Of a stretch of DNA of 39,304 bases, positions 9,699 to 17,590 are shown in pieces; position 1 is the stretch's first letter; each line of letters begins with the position of its first letter. Position numbers and translations under genes: made by a program. Below the pieces are notes generated by a model. That model was not told the origin of the DNA and did not search any database. It saw nothing but the letters and a program-made list of their open reading frames with translations. Source of the stretch: Deltaproteobacteria bacterium (lineage in GTDB: Bacteria > Desulfobacterota > Desulfobulbia > Desulfobulbales > Desulfurivibrionaceae); the NCBI GenBank assembly GCA_021811385.1, contig JAJZPC010000020.1, positions 1 through 39,304 of the forward strand. The letters run 5' to 3'.

Positions 9699-10111
9699 AA
9701 AGCTTTCGCAAGGAACTTCTCTTCAATGTCCCCGGCCGCCGCGCCTTTATCAACATCACCCCGCAGGTGACGGAATGTCTGCGCGAATCCGGGATCCGGG
9801 AGGGGTTGGCCCTGGTCAATGCCATGCACATCACCGCCTCGGTCTTCATCAATGACGACGAGCCGGGACTGCACCACGACTACGAGGTCTGGCTGGAAAA
9901 ACTCGCCCCGCACGCGCCGGTTTCCCAATACCGACATAACGGCTACGAAGACAACGGTGACGCCCATCTGAAACGGCAGGTCATGGGAAGGGAGGTTGTG
10001 GTGGCCGTAACGGAGGGCGCCCTCGACTTCGGTCCTTGGGAGCGGATTTTCTACGGTGAGTTTGACGGCGGCCGTCCCAAAAGGGTGCTGGTAAAAATCA
10101 TCGGGGAATAG
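9695..10111 (+). CDS. YjbQ/UPF0047 family protein
   Basis: 138 aa, the usual size of the family. [18 protein letters not shown] and the end segment ([20 protein letters not shown]) are hallmarks. Members have been shown to have weak secondary thiamin-phosphate-synthase activity in E. coli, but the physiological role is unknown. Start ATG 9695 overlaps the kinase stop by 4 bases; the next gene begins directly after this stop, so this is the middle gene of a three-gene operon. Confidence 0.9.
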   Translation: MKSFRKELLFNVPGRRAFINITPQVTECLRESGIREGLALVNAMHITASVFINDDEPGLHHDYEVWLEKLAPHAPVSQYRHNGYEDNGDAHLKRQVMGREVVVAVTEGALDFGPWERIFYGEFDGGRPKRVLVKIIGE

Positions 10112-10690
10112 GTGGCCGGATTGCCGGAAAGAGCGCTTACCATCCCCAATCTGCTCAGCATCCTGCGCATCCTCCTTGCCCCCATGCTTGTGGTTGCTGC
10201 CGCGGCGGGCCAGGCAGGGCTCTTTCTTTTCCTCTTCATCCTCTCCCTTACAAGCGATGCCCTGGACGGCTTTCTGGCCAGACGCCTGGGCCAGGTCTCC
10301 GCATGGGGCGCCCAGCTCGACAGCTGGGGCGATCTTGCCACCTATCTTGCCGCACCGATCGGGGCATGGCTGCTCTGGCCATCCCTTGTCCGGAGGGAGC
10401 AACCCTTTATCCTCCTCGGCTTGGCCGGATTTCTGCTCCCGATTTTTCTGGGCTTTTGTAAATTCGGCCGCCTCACCAGCTACCACACGAGGGCGGCGCG
10501 GATAGCCGCAATCCTCCTGGGTCTTGCCACCCCCCTGCTCCTTGTGGGCGGCCCTCCCTACCCCTTCCGCCTGGCCATGCTCATCTTCCTGCTGGCCGAG
10601 GTGGAGGAGGTGGCGATCACCCTGCGCCTCAAACGCTGGCGGGCAAACATCCCGAGCTTTCGGCACTGTTGCCGGTTGCCGCCGGAATAA
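10112..10690 (+). CDS. CDP-alcohol phosphatidyltransferase family protein
   Basis: 192 aa, about five membrane helices. The family signature D-x2-D-G-x2-A-R-x8-G-x3-D-x3-D is exact in DALDGFLARRLGQV...G...D...D (about residues 49-74), so the metal and CDP-alcohol site is intact. The N-terminus TIPNLLSILRILLAP is typical of PgsA/Cls-type enzymes. It transfers a phosphatidyl group from CDP-diacylglycerol to an alcohol in the inner membrane; PgsA-like versus other alcohol acceptors cannot be settled here. The start is GTG 10112, immediately after the yjbQ-like stop TAG with no gap, indicating coupling. Confidence 0.85.
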   Translation: MAGLPERALTIPNLLSILRILLAPMLVVAAAAGQAGLFLFLFILSLTSDALDGFLARRLGQVSAWGAQLDSWGDLATYLAAPIGAWLLWPSLVRREQPFILLGLAGFLLPIFLGFCKFGRLTSYHTRAARIAAILLGLATPLLLVGGPPYPFRLAMLIFLLAEVEEVAITLRLKRWRANIPSFRHCCRLPPE

Positions 10691-10732
10691 AAAATCCGGA
10701 AGCCAAAAAAATTCCCACCGCACCAAATTGAA

Positions 10733-10763
10733 CAGCCCTGTTCGCAATGAGCAAACAGGGCTG
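10733..10763. terminator. Hairpin between convergent genes
   Basis: CAGCCCTGTT and AACAGGGCTG form a perfect 10-bp stem with an 11-base loop between the convergent phosphatidyltransferase and Gly-rich protein genes. The flanks are only weakly T-rich on either strand, so it is a plausible bidirectional terminator without a strong U-tract. Confidence 0.55.
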
Positions 10764-10789
10764 CAATCTTCAACCTGGTTGGAACAGCA

Positions 10790-11137
10790 TCAACGGCCGC
10801 GGCCGCCACGCGGTCCCATGCCTCCGCCGCCGGGGCCCATCCCCCCTCCGCCCATCGGCATCTCCTCGGGCAGGGTAACGCCCCGCTCCTTGGCCCGCTC
10901 CTGCATGCGATCGTGATTCTCCTTGCGGATCCGTTCGCGCTCCTCAACGGTTTTCGCGGCCCGCATCTTGGCGCGATGTTCGGCCAGCTCCTGCGGCGTC
11001 ATCAATTGGCTGCCGTAAACCTGCTCCTGGGTTTGGGCCTGCGCCTGGGTGGTGACCTGATCAGCCGCCAGGGCGAACCCGGCGACCAACAGGATTGCCC
11101 CGGCCAATCCCCAAACGAGCACAAGTTGTTTTTTCAT
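10790..11137 (-). CDS. Small secreted Gly/Met-rich protein, unknown function
   Basis: 115 aa. Signal peptide residues 1-24 end in GFALAA. The mature part has Gln/Thr-rich sequence, then a charged helix (MTPQELAEHRAKMRAAKT, then EERERIRKENHDRMQERA), and a C-terminal tail of GGGGMGPGGGG repeats ending PRGGRGR. The helix recalls small periplasmic proteins seen in several proteobacteria, some Spy/CpxP-like in look, but no function can be named. The start Met follows a strong GGGAGGGG site; the longer upstream reading is rejected. It is divergent from hrpB. Confidence 0.7.
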   Translation of the reverse strand: MKKQLVLVWGLAGAILLVAGFALAADQVTTQAQAQTQEQVYGSQLMTPQELAEHRAKMRAAKTVEERERIRKENHDRMQERAKERGVTLPEEMPMGGGGMGPGGGGMGPRGGRGR

Positions 11138-11202
11138 GATTGCCCCTCCCTTAAGTGTGGGTTGTTCAGAACGGAGGTGGCAAAACGCCACGATCCGCAG
11201 CC

Positions 11203-11231
11203 TTGCGCAATGGGCGATAAAACAATATTAT
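11203..11231 (+). promoter_or_regulatory. Sigma-70-like promoter candidate for hrpB
   Basis: TTGCGC, 17 bp, TATTAT, about 80 bp before the hrpB start in the divergent intergenic region. The -10 matches well, the -35 only in TTG. Confidence 0.35.
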
Positions 11232-11310
11232 GCGGCCGGTGTTCCTGAAAGTCAAGCTCTGCCGCGGACGCCGGCCCACCCTCAAAACGGAACGAAAACC
11301 AGGAACAGCC

Positions 11311-13848
11311 ATGACACAACTCCCCATCCATGAGGTTCTGCCGGAGCTGCGGGCACAACTGGCAAACCACGAGGCGGTGGTTCTTTCCGCCCCGCCCGGC
11401 TCGGGCAAGACCACGGTGGCGCCCCTGGCCCTGCTTGGCGAGCCCTGGCTGGCGGGAAGGACCATCCTGATCCTGGAACCGCGCAGACTGGCCGCCCGGC
11501 TGGCCGCCGGTTTCATGGCCGGGCAACTGGACGAGGAGGTCGGAAAGACCGTGGGCTATCGGGTCCGTTTCGAAACAAAGGTCTCCCCGACAACCAGGGT
11601 GGAGGTTGTCACCGAAGGGGTGCTCACCCGGAGGATGCAGGACGATCCCGAGCTGGCCGGAGTGGGGCTGGTCATCTTCGACGAGTTCCACGAACGCAAC
11701 CTGCAGGGGGATCTGGCCCTGGCCCTCTGCCTGGATGTGATGGGGGGGCTGCGGGATGATCTCAAGCTTCTGATCATGTCCGCCACCCTGGACACCGAAG
11801 GGGTCAGCCGGCTGCTCGGCAATGCCCCGGTGGTATTGGGCACGGGGAGGAGTTATCCCGTGGAGGTGGAATACTCCAAGGGCGGACAGCTGCTCCAGCC
11901 CCATCCCCGCGAGATCGCCAAACAGATGGCCGCAGCCATCCACAGGGCGCTCACCGAGCAGCCCGGCGATATCCTGGCCTTTCTCCCCGGAGGCGCGGAG
12001 ATCCGATACACCCAGGCGCTGCTTTCCTCCGCCCTGCCGCCGGTCGAAATCGCCATCCATCCCCTGTACGGCGACATGAGCCTTGCCGCCCAGACCGCCG
12101 CGGTGCAGCCCGACCGGCAGGGACGGCGGCGCATCATCCTGGCCACTCCCATTGCCGAAACCAGCGTCACCATCGAGGGCATCCACACCGTGGTGGACAG
12201 CGGCTGGAAACGGAGCCCGCAGTTCGACCCCAACAGCGGCTTGAGTCGCCTCACCACCCAACGCATCTCGCACGCTTCGGCCACCCAGCGCGCCGGCCGG
12301 GCCGGACGCCTTGGCCCGGGCCACTGTTACCGGCTGTGGAGCATGGGCGAGGATCACGGCCTCAAGCCCTTTGACCCGCCGGAGATCATGGCTGCCGACC
12401 TGAGCCAGCTGGTCCTGGACCTGGCCCGCTGGGGGGTGCATGATCCCGGCTCCCTGCGCTGGCTCGATCCGCCGCCGGCCGGGCATTTTTCCCAGGCGCA
12501 ATCGGTGTTGCTACCCCTTGGCGCCCTGGACCACCAGGGACGCATCACCCCCCTGGGCAAAAAAATGGCCGCGCTCTCCACCCATCCCCGTCTTGGCCAC
12601 ATGCTGCTGGCGGCTGCGGAACATGACGCAACCGATCTGGCCTCCGACCTTGCCGCCCTGCTCTCGGAGCGGGACATCATCAAGGGGCGGGACCGCTCGG
12701 CGGATATCGAGGACCGGCTCCACGCCCTGAACGCCTTCCGCACCGATGGCCCGGTCGCGGCCAGAGCCCTGGAGGCGGACACCGATGGTTGCCGCAGGGT
12801 GATTCAGACCAGCAGGCAGCTCCGGGAGCAGCTGCCCAAATCCGCCCGAAAAAAAGATGGGCACACAACGGCGGCGGCGAGCCCCGGCGAACTCCTGGCC
12901 CTGGCCTTCCCCGACCGGATCGGGCAGCGGAGGGGTGAGGGGAGGGGCCAATACAAGCTGACCTCCGGCCGGGGGGCGGTTCTCCCTGCCCACGACCGTC
13001 TCGCCGGCCACGAATATCTGGCCGTGGCCGAACTGGATGCGGGCAAAATCGAAGGCCGCATCTTTCTCGCCGCGCCCCTATCCAAGGAAGCCCTGGTCTC
13101 CCTGTTCCCTAACCGGCTGCAGCGGCAGGAAAAGGTCTTCTGGGATGAACAGAGCGGGATGGTGAAGGCGCAACGTCTCCTGCTCCTGGACGAGCTTGTC
13201 CTGGAGGCCGCCCCTCTGGCAAAGCCCTCTGCCGAGGCGGTGCAGGCTGCCCTGCTCTCCGCCATCCGCAGCCTTGGCCTTACCATCCTGCCCTGGAACG
13301 ACAAGGCCAGGGAATTGCAGGCGCGTATGGAAAGCATGCGTGTCTGGCAGCCGGAAGCGGGTTGGCCCGATGTCTCCGATGCATGCCTGCTCGAAACCCT
13401 TGAGCAATGGCTGGCGCCCTACCTCACCGGAATGCGGAGCGTGGAACAGCTCAAGAAACTCGACCTCTTCGCCATCCTTGCCGCCCGGCTCGACTGGCAG
13501 CAGCAGAGCCGGCTGGACCGGGAAGCGCCGACCCACCTCACGGTGCCCAGCGGCTCCAGGGTGAAGCTGCGCTACACCCCCGGCGAGCCGCCGGTGCTGA
13601 CGGTGCGCCTCCAGGAGATGTTCGGACTGGCCGACACCCCGAGGGTCTGCAACAACATGGTGGAGGTACTGCTCCATCTCCTCTCCCCGGCCCAGCGGCC
13701 CATGCAGATCACCCAGGATCTGCGCGGCTTCTGGGAAGGGGCCTACCATGAGGTGAAAAAGGAGCTCCGGGGCCGCTACCCCAAGCACCACTGGCCGGAC
13801 GATCCCTGGCAGGCACAGCCCACCAGTCGGATCAAACCGAGGAAATAG
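11311..13848 (+). CDS. hrpB: ATP-dependent helicase HrpB
   Basis: 845 aa, the full length of HrpB. Walker A APPGSGKT (27-34), motif II DEFH followed by ERN, motif III SAT, and motif VI QRAGRAGR are present. After the helicase core come the HA2-like region and the HrpB-specific C-terminus with KHHWPDDPW, which separates it from HrpA. HrpB is a DEAH-type RNA-helicase-like ATPase of uncertain substrate. ATG 11311 follows AGGAACAGCC; an open frame upstream (to 11230) has no ribosome site and precedes the conserved start. Confidence 0.95.
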   Translation: MTQLPIHEVLPELRAQLANHEAVVLSAPPGSGKTTVAPLALLGEPWLAGRTILILEPRRLAARLAAGFMAGQLDEEVGKTVGYRVRFETKVSPTTRVEVVTEGVLTRRMQDDPELAGVGLVIFDEFHERNLQGDLALALCLDVMGGLRDDLKLLIMSATLDTEGVSRLLGNAPVVLGTGRSYPVEVEYSKGGQLLQPHPREIAKQMAAAIHRALTEQPGDILAFLPGGAEIRYTQALLSSALPPVEIAIHPLYGDMSLAAQTAAVQPDRQGRRRIILATPIAETSVTIEGIHTVVDSGWKRSPQFDPNSGLSRLTTQRISHASATQRAGRAGRLGPGHCYRLWSMGEDHGLKPFDPPEIMAADLSQLVLDLARWGVHDPGSLRWLDPPPAGHFSQAQSVLLPLGALDHQGRITPLGKKMAALSTHPRLGHMLLAAAEHDATDLASDLAALLSERDIIKGRDRSADIEDRLHALNAFRTDGPVAARALEADTDGCRRVIQTSRQLREQLPKSARKKDGHTTAAASPGELLALAFPDRIGQRRGEGRGQYKLTSGRGAVLPAHDRLAGHEYLAVAELDAGKIEGRIFLAAPLSKEALVSLFPNRLQRQEKVFWDEQSGMVKAQRLLLLDELVLEAAPLAKPSAEAVQAALLSAIRSLGLTILPWNDKARELQARMESMRVWQPEAGWPDVSDACLLETLEQWLAPYLTGMRSVEQLKKLDLFAILAARLDWQQQSRLDREAPTHLTVPSGSRVKLRYTPGEPPVLTVRLQEMFGLADTPRVCNNMVEVLLHLLSPAQRPMQITQDLRGFWEGAYHEVKKELRGRYPKHHWPDDPWQAQPTSRIKPRK

Positions 13849-13950
13849 AGAAACGCCGAGCGCTGCGAATCCTGCGGGCTTTTCGAGCCCCGCATGGTAC
13901 AATAGCGCCCGAAAAACGCGGCATTGTCCGACCAAGAACTTGAACAGAGG

Positions 13951-14052
13951 GCTCCCCTCCCTCGCCGTTGTCACTGCTGACGGGAGGGGCTGGGGGGTGG
14001 GTGAACTTGCCGACAGCCTCACCATATGCACCCTCCCGCAGGGGGGAGAGGG
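13951..14052. repeat. GC-rich palindromic repeats upstream of aldolase
   Basis: Two imperfect hairpins lie in the 237-bp gap before the aldolase gene: GCTCCCCTCCC (13951-13961) with GGGAGGGGC (13982-13990), and CCCTCCCGCAGGGGGGAGAGGG (14031-14052). The second resembles the CCCTCTCCCGC...GGGGAGAGGG repeat dispersed in many proteobacteria. A further hairpin, TGCGGG...CCCGCA, follows the hrpB stop (near 13875-13900) without a T-tract. Confidence 0.45.
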
Positions 14053-14085
14053 AACTTCTATCACATCCAAAAGGAGCTACTCATC

Positions 14086-14715
14086 ATGGAGCTTGAGGTT
14101 CCGGTCATCGGCATACTGCGGGGGGTGGAGGGTGATTTCTTCGGCGAGGTGATGCAGGTCTCCTTTGCCGCAGGGCTTACGGCCATGGAAGTCACCATGA
14201 ACACCCCGGGCGCCGAGGAGATCGTCGCCGACTACCGGCCCGCCGTGCCCGGCGGCAAGCTGCTGGGCATGGGCACCATCCGCAACCTCGAGGAAGCGAG
14301 GCGGGGCGTGGGCGCCGGGGCCATGTTTCTCGTTACCCCCAATCTGGACACCAGGGTGATCGAGTATGCCAAAAAGGAAGGGGTTCCCATTGTCGCCGGG
14401 GCGCTGACCCCCACCGAGGTGTACAGTGCCTGGGCCGCCGGCGCCGATCTGATCAAGGTCTTCCCCTGCGGCGCCATGGGCGGCCCCCAGTACATCAAGG
14501 ATCTGCTCGGACCTTTCGATCACCTCCGGTTCGTCGCCGTGGGCGGGGTGACCCTTGCCAACCTCCCGGAATATTTCGGGGCGGGCGCAGCGGCGGTGGG
14601 CGTATCCACCAGCCTTTTCGGCGGCAAGGCGTTGCGGGAGAAGAACCTCGACCAGATCGGGCAAAACGTAAAAAATTTCATTGAGCATTGCCCCAGGGGC
14701 AAAGATCGGGTATGA
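14086..14715 (+). CDS. KDPG/KHG (KDPGal-like) class I aldolase
   Basis: 209 aa, beta-alpha barrel of the 2-dehydro-3-deoxy-phosphogluconate aldolase family. VIGILRG opens the barrel, MEVTMNT carries the catalytic Glu, IKVFPCG carries the Schiff-base Lys, and AVGGVT forms the phosphate-binding loop. The family cleaves 2-keto-3-deoxy-6-phospho-sugar acids to pyruvate and glyceraldehyde 3-phosphate. Where E. coli Eda has LEVTLRT, this protein has Asn in place of Arg, and GGPQYIK is closer to the DgoA (KDPGal aldolase) version, so the substrate may not be KDPG. AAGGAG precedes ATG 14086. The next gene, another aldolase-type enzyme, starts 49 bases later on the same strand. Confidence 0.85.
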   Translation: MELEVPVIGILRGVEGDFFGEVMQVSFAAGLTAMEVTMNTPGAEEIVADYRPAVPGGKLLGMGTIRNLEEARRGVGAGAMFLVTPNLDTRVIEYAKKEGVPIVAGALTPTEVYSAWAAGADLIKVFPCGAMGGPQYIKDLLGPFDHLRFVAVGGVTLANLPEYFGAGAAAVGVSTSLFGGKALREKNLDQIGQNVKNFIEHCPRGKDRV

Positions 14716-14764
14716 TCCCTTCCTTTACTTGCTAAAGTTACGTCTTTTTCAAGGAGACTTTCCC

Positions 14765-15712
14765 ATGTTCAGACCGGAAATCAAGGTTATCGACTGTACT
14801 GTCCGCGACGGCGGCTTGATGAACAAATGGCAGTTTGACGACAAGTTCGTCCGCGCTGTCTATCAGGGGCTGAGCGAGGCCGGGGTCGACTACATGGAGA
14901 TCGGTTACCTCAGCTCCGAATCCGCTTTTTCCCGCACCGAGGTCGGCCCCTGGAAATTCTGCGCCGAGGATGATCTGCTGCGCATCATCGGGGAGAGCGA
15001 AAAAAAGATCAAGTTCTCGGCCATGGCCGACATCGGCCGCATCGACTACAACGATATCCGCCCCAAAAAGGAGAGCGTGCTCGACATGGTGCGGGTAGCC
15101 TGCTACGTCCACCAGATCGACAAGGCCATCGCCTTGGCCCACCACTGCCAGGACAAGGGCTACGAAACGACGATCAATCTGATGGCCGTCTCCACCGTGG
15201 GCCCACGGGAGCTGGAAGAAGGGCTGGACGACCTGGCGAAAAGCCGGGTGCCGATCATCTATCTGGTGGACAGCTTCGGCGCCTTCTACCAGGAAGACAT
15301 CGAGCTGCTGGCCAAAAAATACATGGAACGGCTGCCGGGAAAAATCATCGGCATCCATGCCCACAACAACCAGCAGCTGGCCTTTGCCAACACCATCTCC
15401 TCGGTGATCTGCGGAATCAACTACCTGGACGCCACCCTGTACGGCATGGGGCGCGGCGCGGGTAACTGCCCCACGGAACTGCTGCTCTCCTTTCTCAAAA
15501 ATCCCAAGTTCAATGTGCGCCCGCTCATCAAGGTCATCGAAGAGGAGATTCTCCCCTGGCGGGAAAAGATCGACTGGGGCTATTTCATCCCCTACATGGT
15601 CGGCGGCGTTATGAACCAGCATCCCAAAGCGGCCATGGCCTGCATGGAATCCGACAAGAAAAACCAGATCACCGAATTCTACGACCAGATGACCAGCGCT
15701 GCCGCTATCTGA
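14765..15712 (+). CDS. DRE-TIM metallolyase family aldolase (4-hydroxy-2-oxovalerate aldolase-like)
   Basis: 315 aa. The N-terminal strand [10 protein letters not shown] carries the metal-binding Asp and catalytic Arg of the DRE-TIM family, GIHAHNN holds the two metal-binding His residues, and [13 protein letters not shown] matches the GxGxxxGN turn of DmpG-like 4-hydroxy-2-oxovalerate aldolases. It would make or break a C-C bond next to a 2-oxo acid using a divalent metal. There is no dehydrogenase partner (DmpF-like) here, so a meta-cleavage role is doubtful. AAGGAG precedes ATG 14765; the open frame upstream is not used. An intrinsic terminator follows. Confidence 0.82.
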   Translation: MFRPEIKVIDCTVRDGGLMNKWQFDDKFVRAVYQGLSEAGVDYMEIGYLSSESAFSRTEVGPWKFCAEDDLLRIIGESEKKIKFSAMADIGRIDYNDIRPKKESVLDMVRVACYVHQIDKAIALAHHCQDKGYETTINLMAVSTVGPRELEEGLDDLAKSRVPIIYLVDSFGAFYQEDIELLAKKYMERLPGKIIGIHAHNNQQLAFANTISSVICGINYLDATLYGMGRGAGNCPTELLLSFLKNPKFNVRPLIKVIEEEILPWREKIDWGYFIPYMVGGVMNQHPKAAMACMESDKKNQITEFYDQMTSAAAI

Positions 15713-15741
15713 GTTTTTTCAGGGAAACGAGTTTCAGACAA

Positions 15742-15770
15742 GGCAGCCTCGCAATGGGGCTGCCTTTTTT
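15742..15770 (+). terminator. Intrinsic terminator after DRE-TIM aldolase
   Basis: GGCAGCC, a 9-base loop, GGCTGCC, then six T. It lies 30 bases after the stop codon and closes the two-aldolase unit. Confidence 0.85.
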
Positions 15771-15797
15771 CGTTGCACGCAGCCAGAGGAGGCCGAC

Positions 15798-16313
15798 ATG
15801 GGAACCGATGGGATTGTGCTTACGGAAGAGGACATCACCGGGATCACAGCGGATGCCATAGTGAACGCCGCGAATAATTCCCTCCTTGGCGGCGGCGGGG
15901 TTGACGGCGCCATCCACCGGGCGGCCGGGCCGGAGTTGCTTGCCCAATGCCGGACCCTGGGCGGCTGTCCCACGGGCGAGGCCAGGATAACCAAGGGCTA
16001 CAATCTGCCGGCCGCCTGGGTCATCCACACGGTGGGGCCGGTCTGGCGCGGCGGAAGCCAAGGGGAACCGGAACTGCTGGCCCGCTGCTACCGGAGCTGT
16101 TTTTCCCTTGCCCGGGACTACGGCATCAGGACCATCGCCTTTCCCGCGATCAGCACCGGGGTCTATGGCTATCCCAAGGAAGAGGCTGCCCGCATTGCCG
16201 TGCACGAGGCGCGCCTGGCCCTGGCTGAGAACGAAACCCTCGCCGGCATCCTCTTTGTCTGTTTCAACAGCGCCACACGGCTGGCGTACGAGAAAGCCCT
16301 GGCAGAGGCCTAA
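15798..16313 (+). CDS. Macrodomain protein, ADP-ribose/O-acetyl-ADP-ribose hydrolase type
   Basis: 171 aa, a single macrodomain. [22 protein letters not shown] holds the ligand-binding Asn and glycine-rich loop of the YmdB/MacroD class, and [12 protein letters not shown] forms the second phosphate loop. Such enzymes hydrolyse O-acetyl-ADP-ribose or remove ADP-ribose from proteins. GAGGAGG precedes ATG 15798. The 3' end overlaps the convergent S4 gene by 4 bases. Confidence 0.93.
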   Translation: MGTDGIVLTEEDITGITADAIVNAANNSLLGGGGVDGAIHRAAGPELLAQCRTLGGCPTGEARITKGYNLPAAWVIHTVGPVWRGGSQGEPELLARCYRSCFSLARDYGIRTIAFPAISTGVYGYPKEEAARIAVHEARLALAENETLAGILFVCFNSATRLAYEKALAEA

Positions 16314-16537
16314 TCCTCCGCCTTCGCGACAACCTCCAAGACCTCTCCGGCAAACTCCACCAGATCTCCGGCCACCAGCTGGCGGCCTCGGCGGGTTTCC
16401 ACCTCGCCGTTGACCTTTGCCTCGCCCTCCTGGATCCGGAGCTTGCCTTCGCCGCCGGTCTCAACCACCCCGGCCAGTTTGAGCAACTGACCAAGCCGGA
16501 TGACCCCGTCGCGCACCGCCACCTGTTGTCTGCCCAT
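16310..16537 (-). CDS. S4-domain RNA-binding protein, YbcJ-like
   Basis: 75 aa consisting of one S4 fold: [19 protein letters not shown] is the first helix-turn, followed by [13 protein letters not shown] and GDLVEF. This matches the small stand-alone YbcJ family thought to bind structured RNA. It lies 17 bases upstream of the cupin's stop on the same strand, but is convergent with the macrodomain gene. AGGAAGATAG precedes ATG. Confidence 0.88.
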   Translation of the reverse strand: MGRQQVAVRDGVIRLGQLLKLAGVVETGGEGKLRIQEGEAKVNGEVETRRGRQLVAGDLVEFAGEVLEVVAKAED

Positions 16538-16554
16538 CCTCTATCTTCCTCTAG

Positions 16555-16875
16555 TTAAAACGGCGGAGCGATGGTCACCAGAATCCGCATATCGGTATGC
16601 GCCCGGACGCCATGGGGTTCGCTGATATCGCAGAGCAACAGGTCGCCCGCCTGCGCCGCAATGGCCTGTTCATCCTTACCCAGAAAATCCCCTGTTCCCT
16701 CCAGCACCTGAATGGAGAGCTGGCCTTCCACCCCGTGGGAATGCACCGGAAAGACCTGCCCGGCGCTGAGATTGAAATTCAGGATCCGAAACCAGGGTGA
16801 ATCGTGGATCAATACCCTTTTTACGCTCCGGCTGTCAAAAATTCTGGTCTCGACAAGACTTTTTTTCTCCATCAT
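16555..16875 (-). CDS. Small cupin-domain protein
   Basis: 106 aa. Cupin motif 1 (VFPVHSHGVEGQLSIQVLEG) carries two His and a Gln/Glu pair, and motif 2 reads GDLLLCDISEPHGV; together they make the usual metal-binding barrel. Function is not predictable. The longer frame begins at 16923, but a very good GGGAGG site lies 7-8 bases before the ATG at 16875, and none precedes 16923, so the shorter form is chosen. Confidence 0.8.
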   Translation of the reverse strand: MMEKKSLVETRIFDSRSVKRVLIHDSPWFRILNFNLSAGQVFPVHSHGVEGQLSIQVLEGTGDFLGKDEQAIAAQAGDLLLCDISEPHGVRAHTDMRILVTIAPPF

Positions 16876-16979
16876 CACACCACCTCCCGTGGGCAGATTG
16901 AATAGATCTCTTGCCTCCATCATACGAAACCCGACAACTCTTTTCCTTGACCTGAATCAACATCCTCGCGATGCATCAC

Positions 16980-17014
16980 AAAAAAAAGCCGCCATACGAG
17001 ATTCGCATGGCGGC
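16980..17014 (-). terminator. Intrinsic terminator after bactofilin gene
   Basis: On the minus strand GCCGCCAT, an 11-base loop and ATGGCGGC are followed by eight T. It lies just past the bactofilin stop and ends the M23 peptidase-bactofilin unit. Confidence 0.88.
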
Positions 17015-17039
17015 AGTCGGACTTTTTTGGGGCTGTTGA

Positions 17040-17507
17040 TTACTTGCCGGCAACGCCCTTCTTTTTGGCCGGGGTCTGGCCGGCGGACTCTTTCAACCGC
17101 GCCTCCCAATCCTCTTCCGAGGAAGCAGAGCCGGGAACCAACCGCAGCTCTTGCTGGCTCCGGGATTTGATCTCCCCGTTGAGCACGGCGCCGGACTCCA
17201 CCGCCAAATCCATGGTCTCGACCTTGCCCTCGATAAAGCCGCTTTTCACCACATAGAGCTTCTGAACATTGACAGTGCCCTCAACCCGGCCCGAGCAGAC
17301 AAAGGTGTTGACCACGATGTCCCCGGTTATCGTCCCGGTTTCCCCGAGAATGAGATACTCGCCGCGGATATTTCCATCGGCCTTGCCGTCGAGCCGCAGC
17401 TTGCCCTTGAACGCGATATCGCCGACCAGCTGCATATCCGCGCCGATCACACTGGTAATCGTCTCCGCCTTTGTCTCTCCGATGCCCTGCCTGTTGAAAA
17501 AACCCAT
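17040..17507 (-). CDS. Bactofilin family polymer-forming cytoskeletal protein
   Basis: 155 aa. The centre (about residues 20-115) is a right-handed beta-helix of short G-x-(V/I/L) repeats such as FKGKLRLDGKADGNIRGEY and ITGDIVVNTF. It is flanked by an N-terminal hydrophobic/amphipathic tail (MGFFN) and a Lys-rich disordered C-terminus. Bactofilins self-assemble into membrane-attached filaments and position cell-wall enzymes. An in-frame GTG lies three codons upstream (17516), but CAGGTG is better spaced for the ATG at 17507. It lies 83 bases downstream of an M23 peptidase on the same strand, the classic partner. Confidence 0.92.
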   Translation of the reverse strand: MGFFNRQGIGETKAETITSVIGADMQLVGDIAFKGKLRLDGKADGNIRGEYLILGETGTITGDIVVNTFVCSGRVEGTVNVQKLYVVKSGFIEGKVETMDLAVESGAVLNGEIKSRSQQELRLVPGSASSEEDWEARLKESAGQTPAKKKGVAGK

Positions 17508-17590
17508 GCCGATCACCTGCCGCGGATTGCCTGAAGAATCTTACTCCGGACGAGAACTCCGGCGCTGCATCGTTGGTCCATTGCCGCGGC

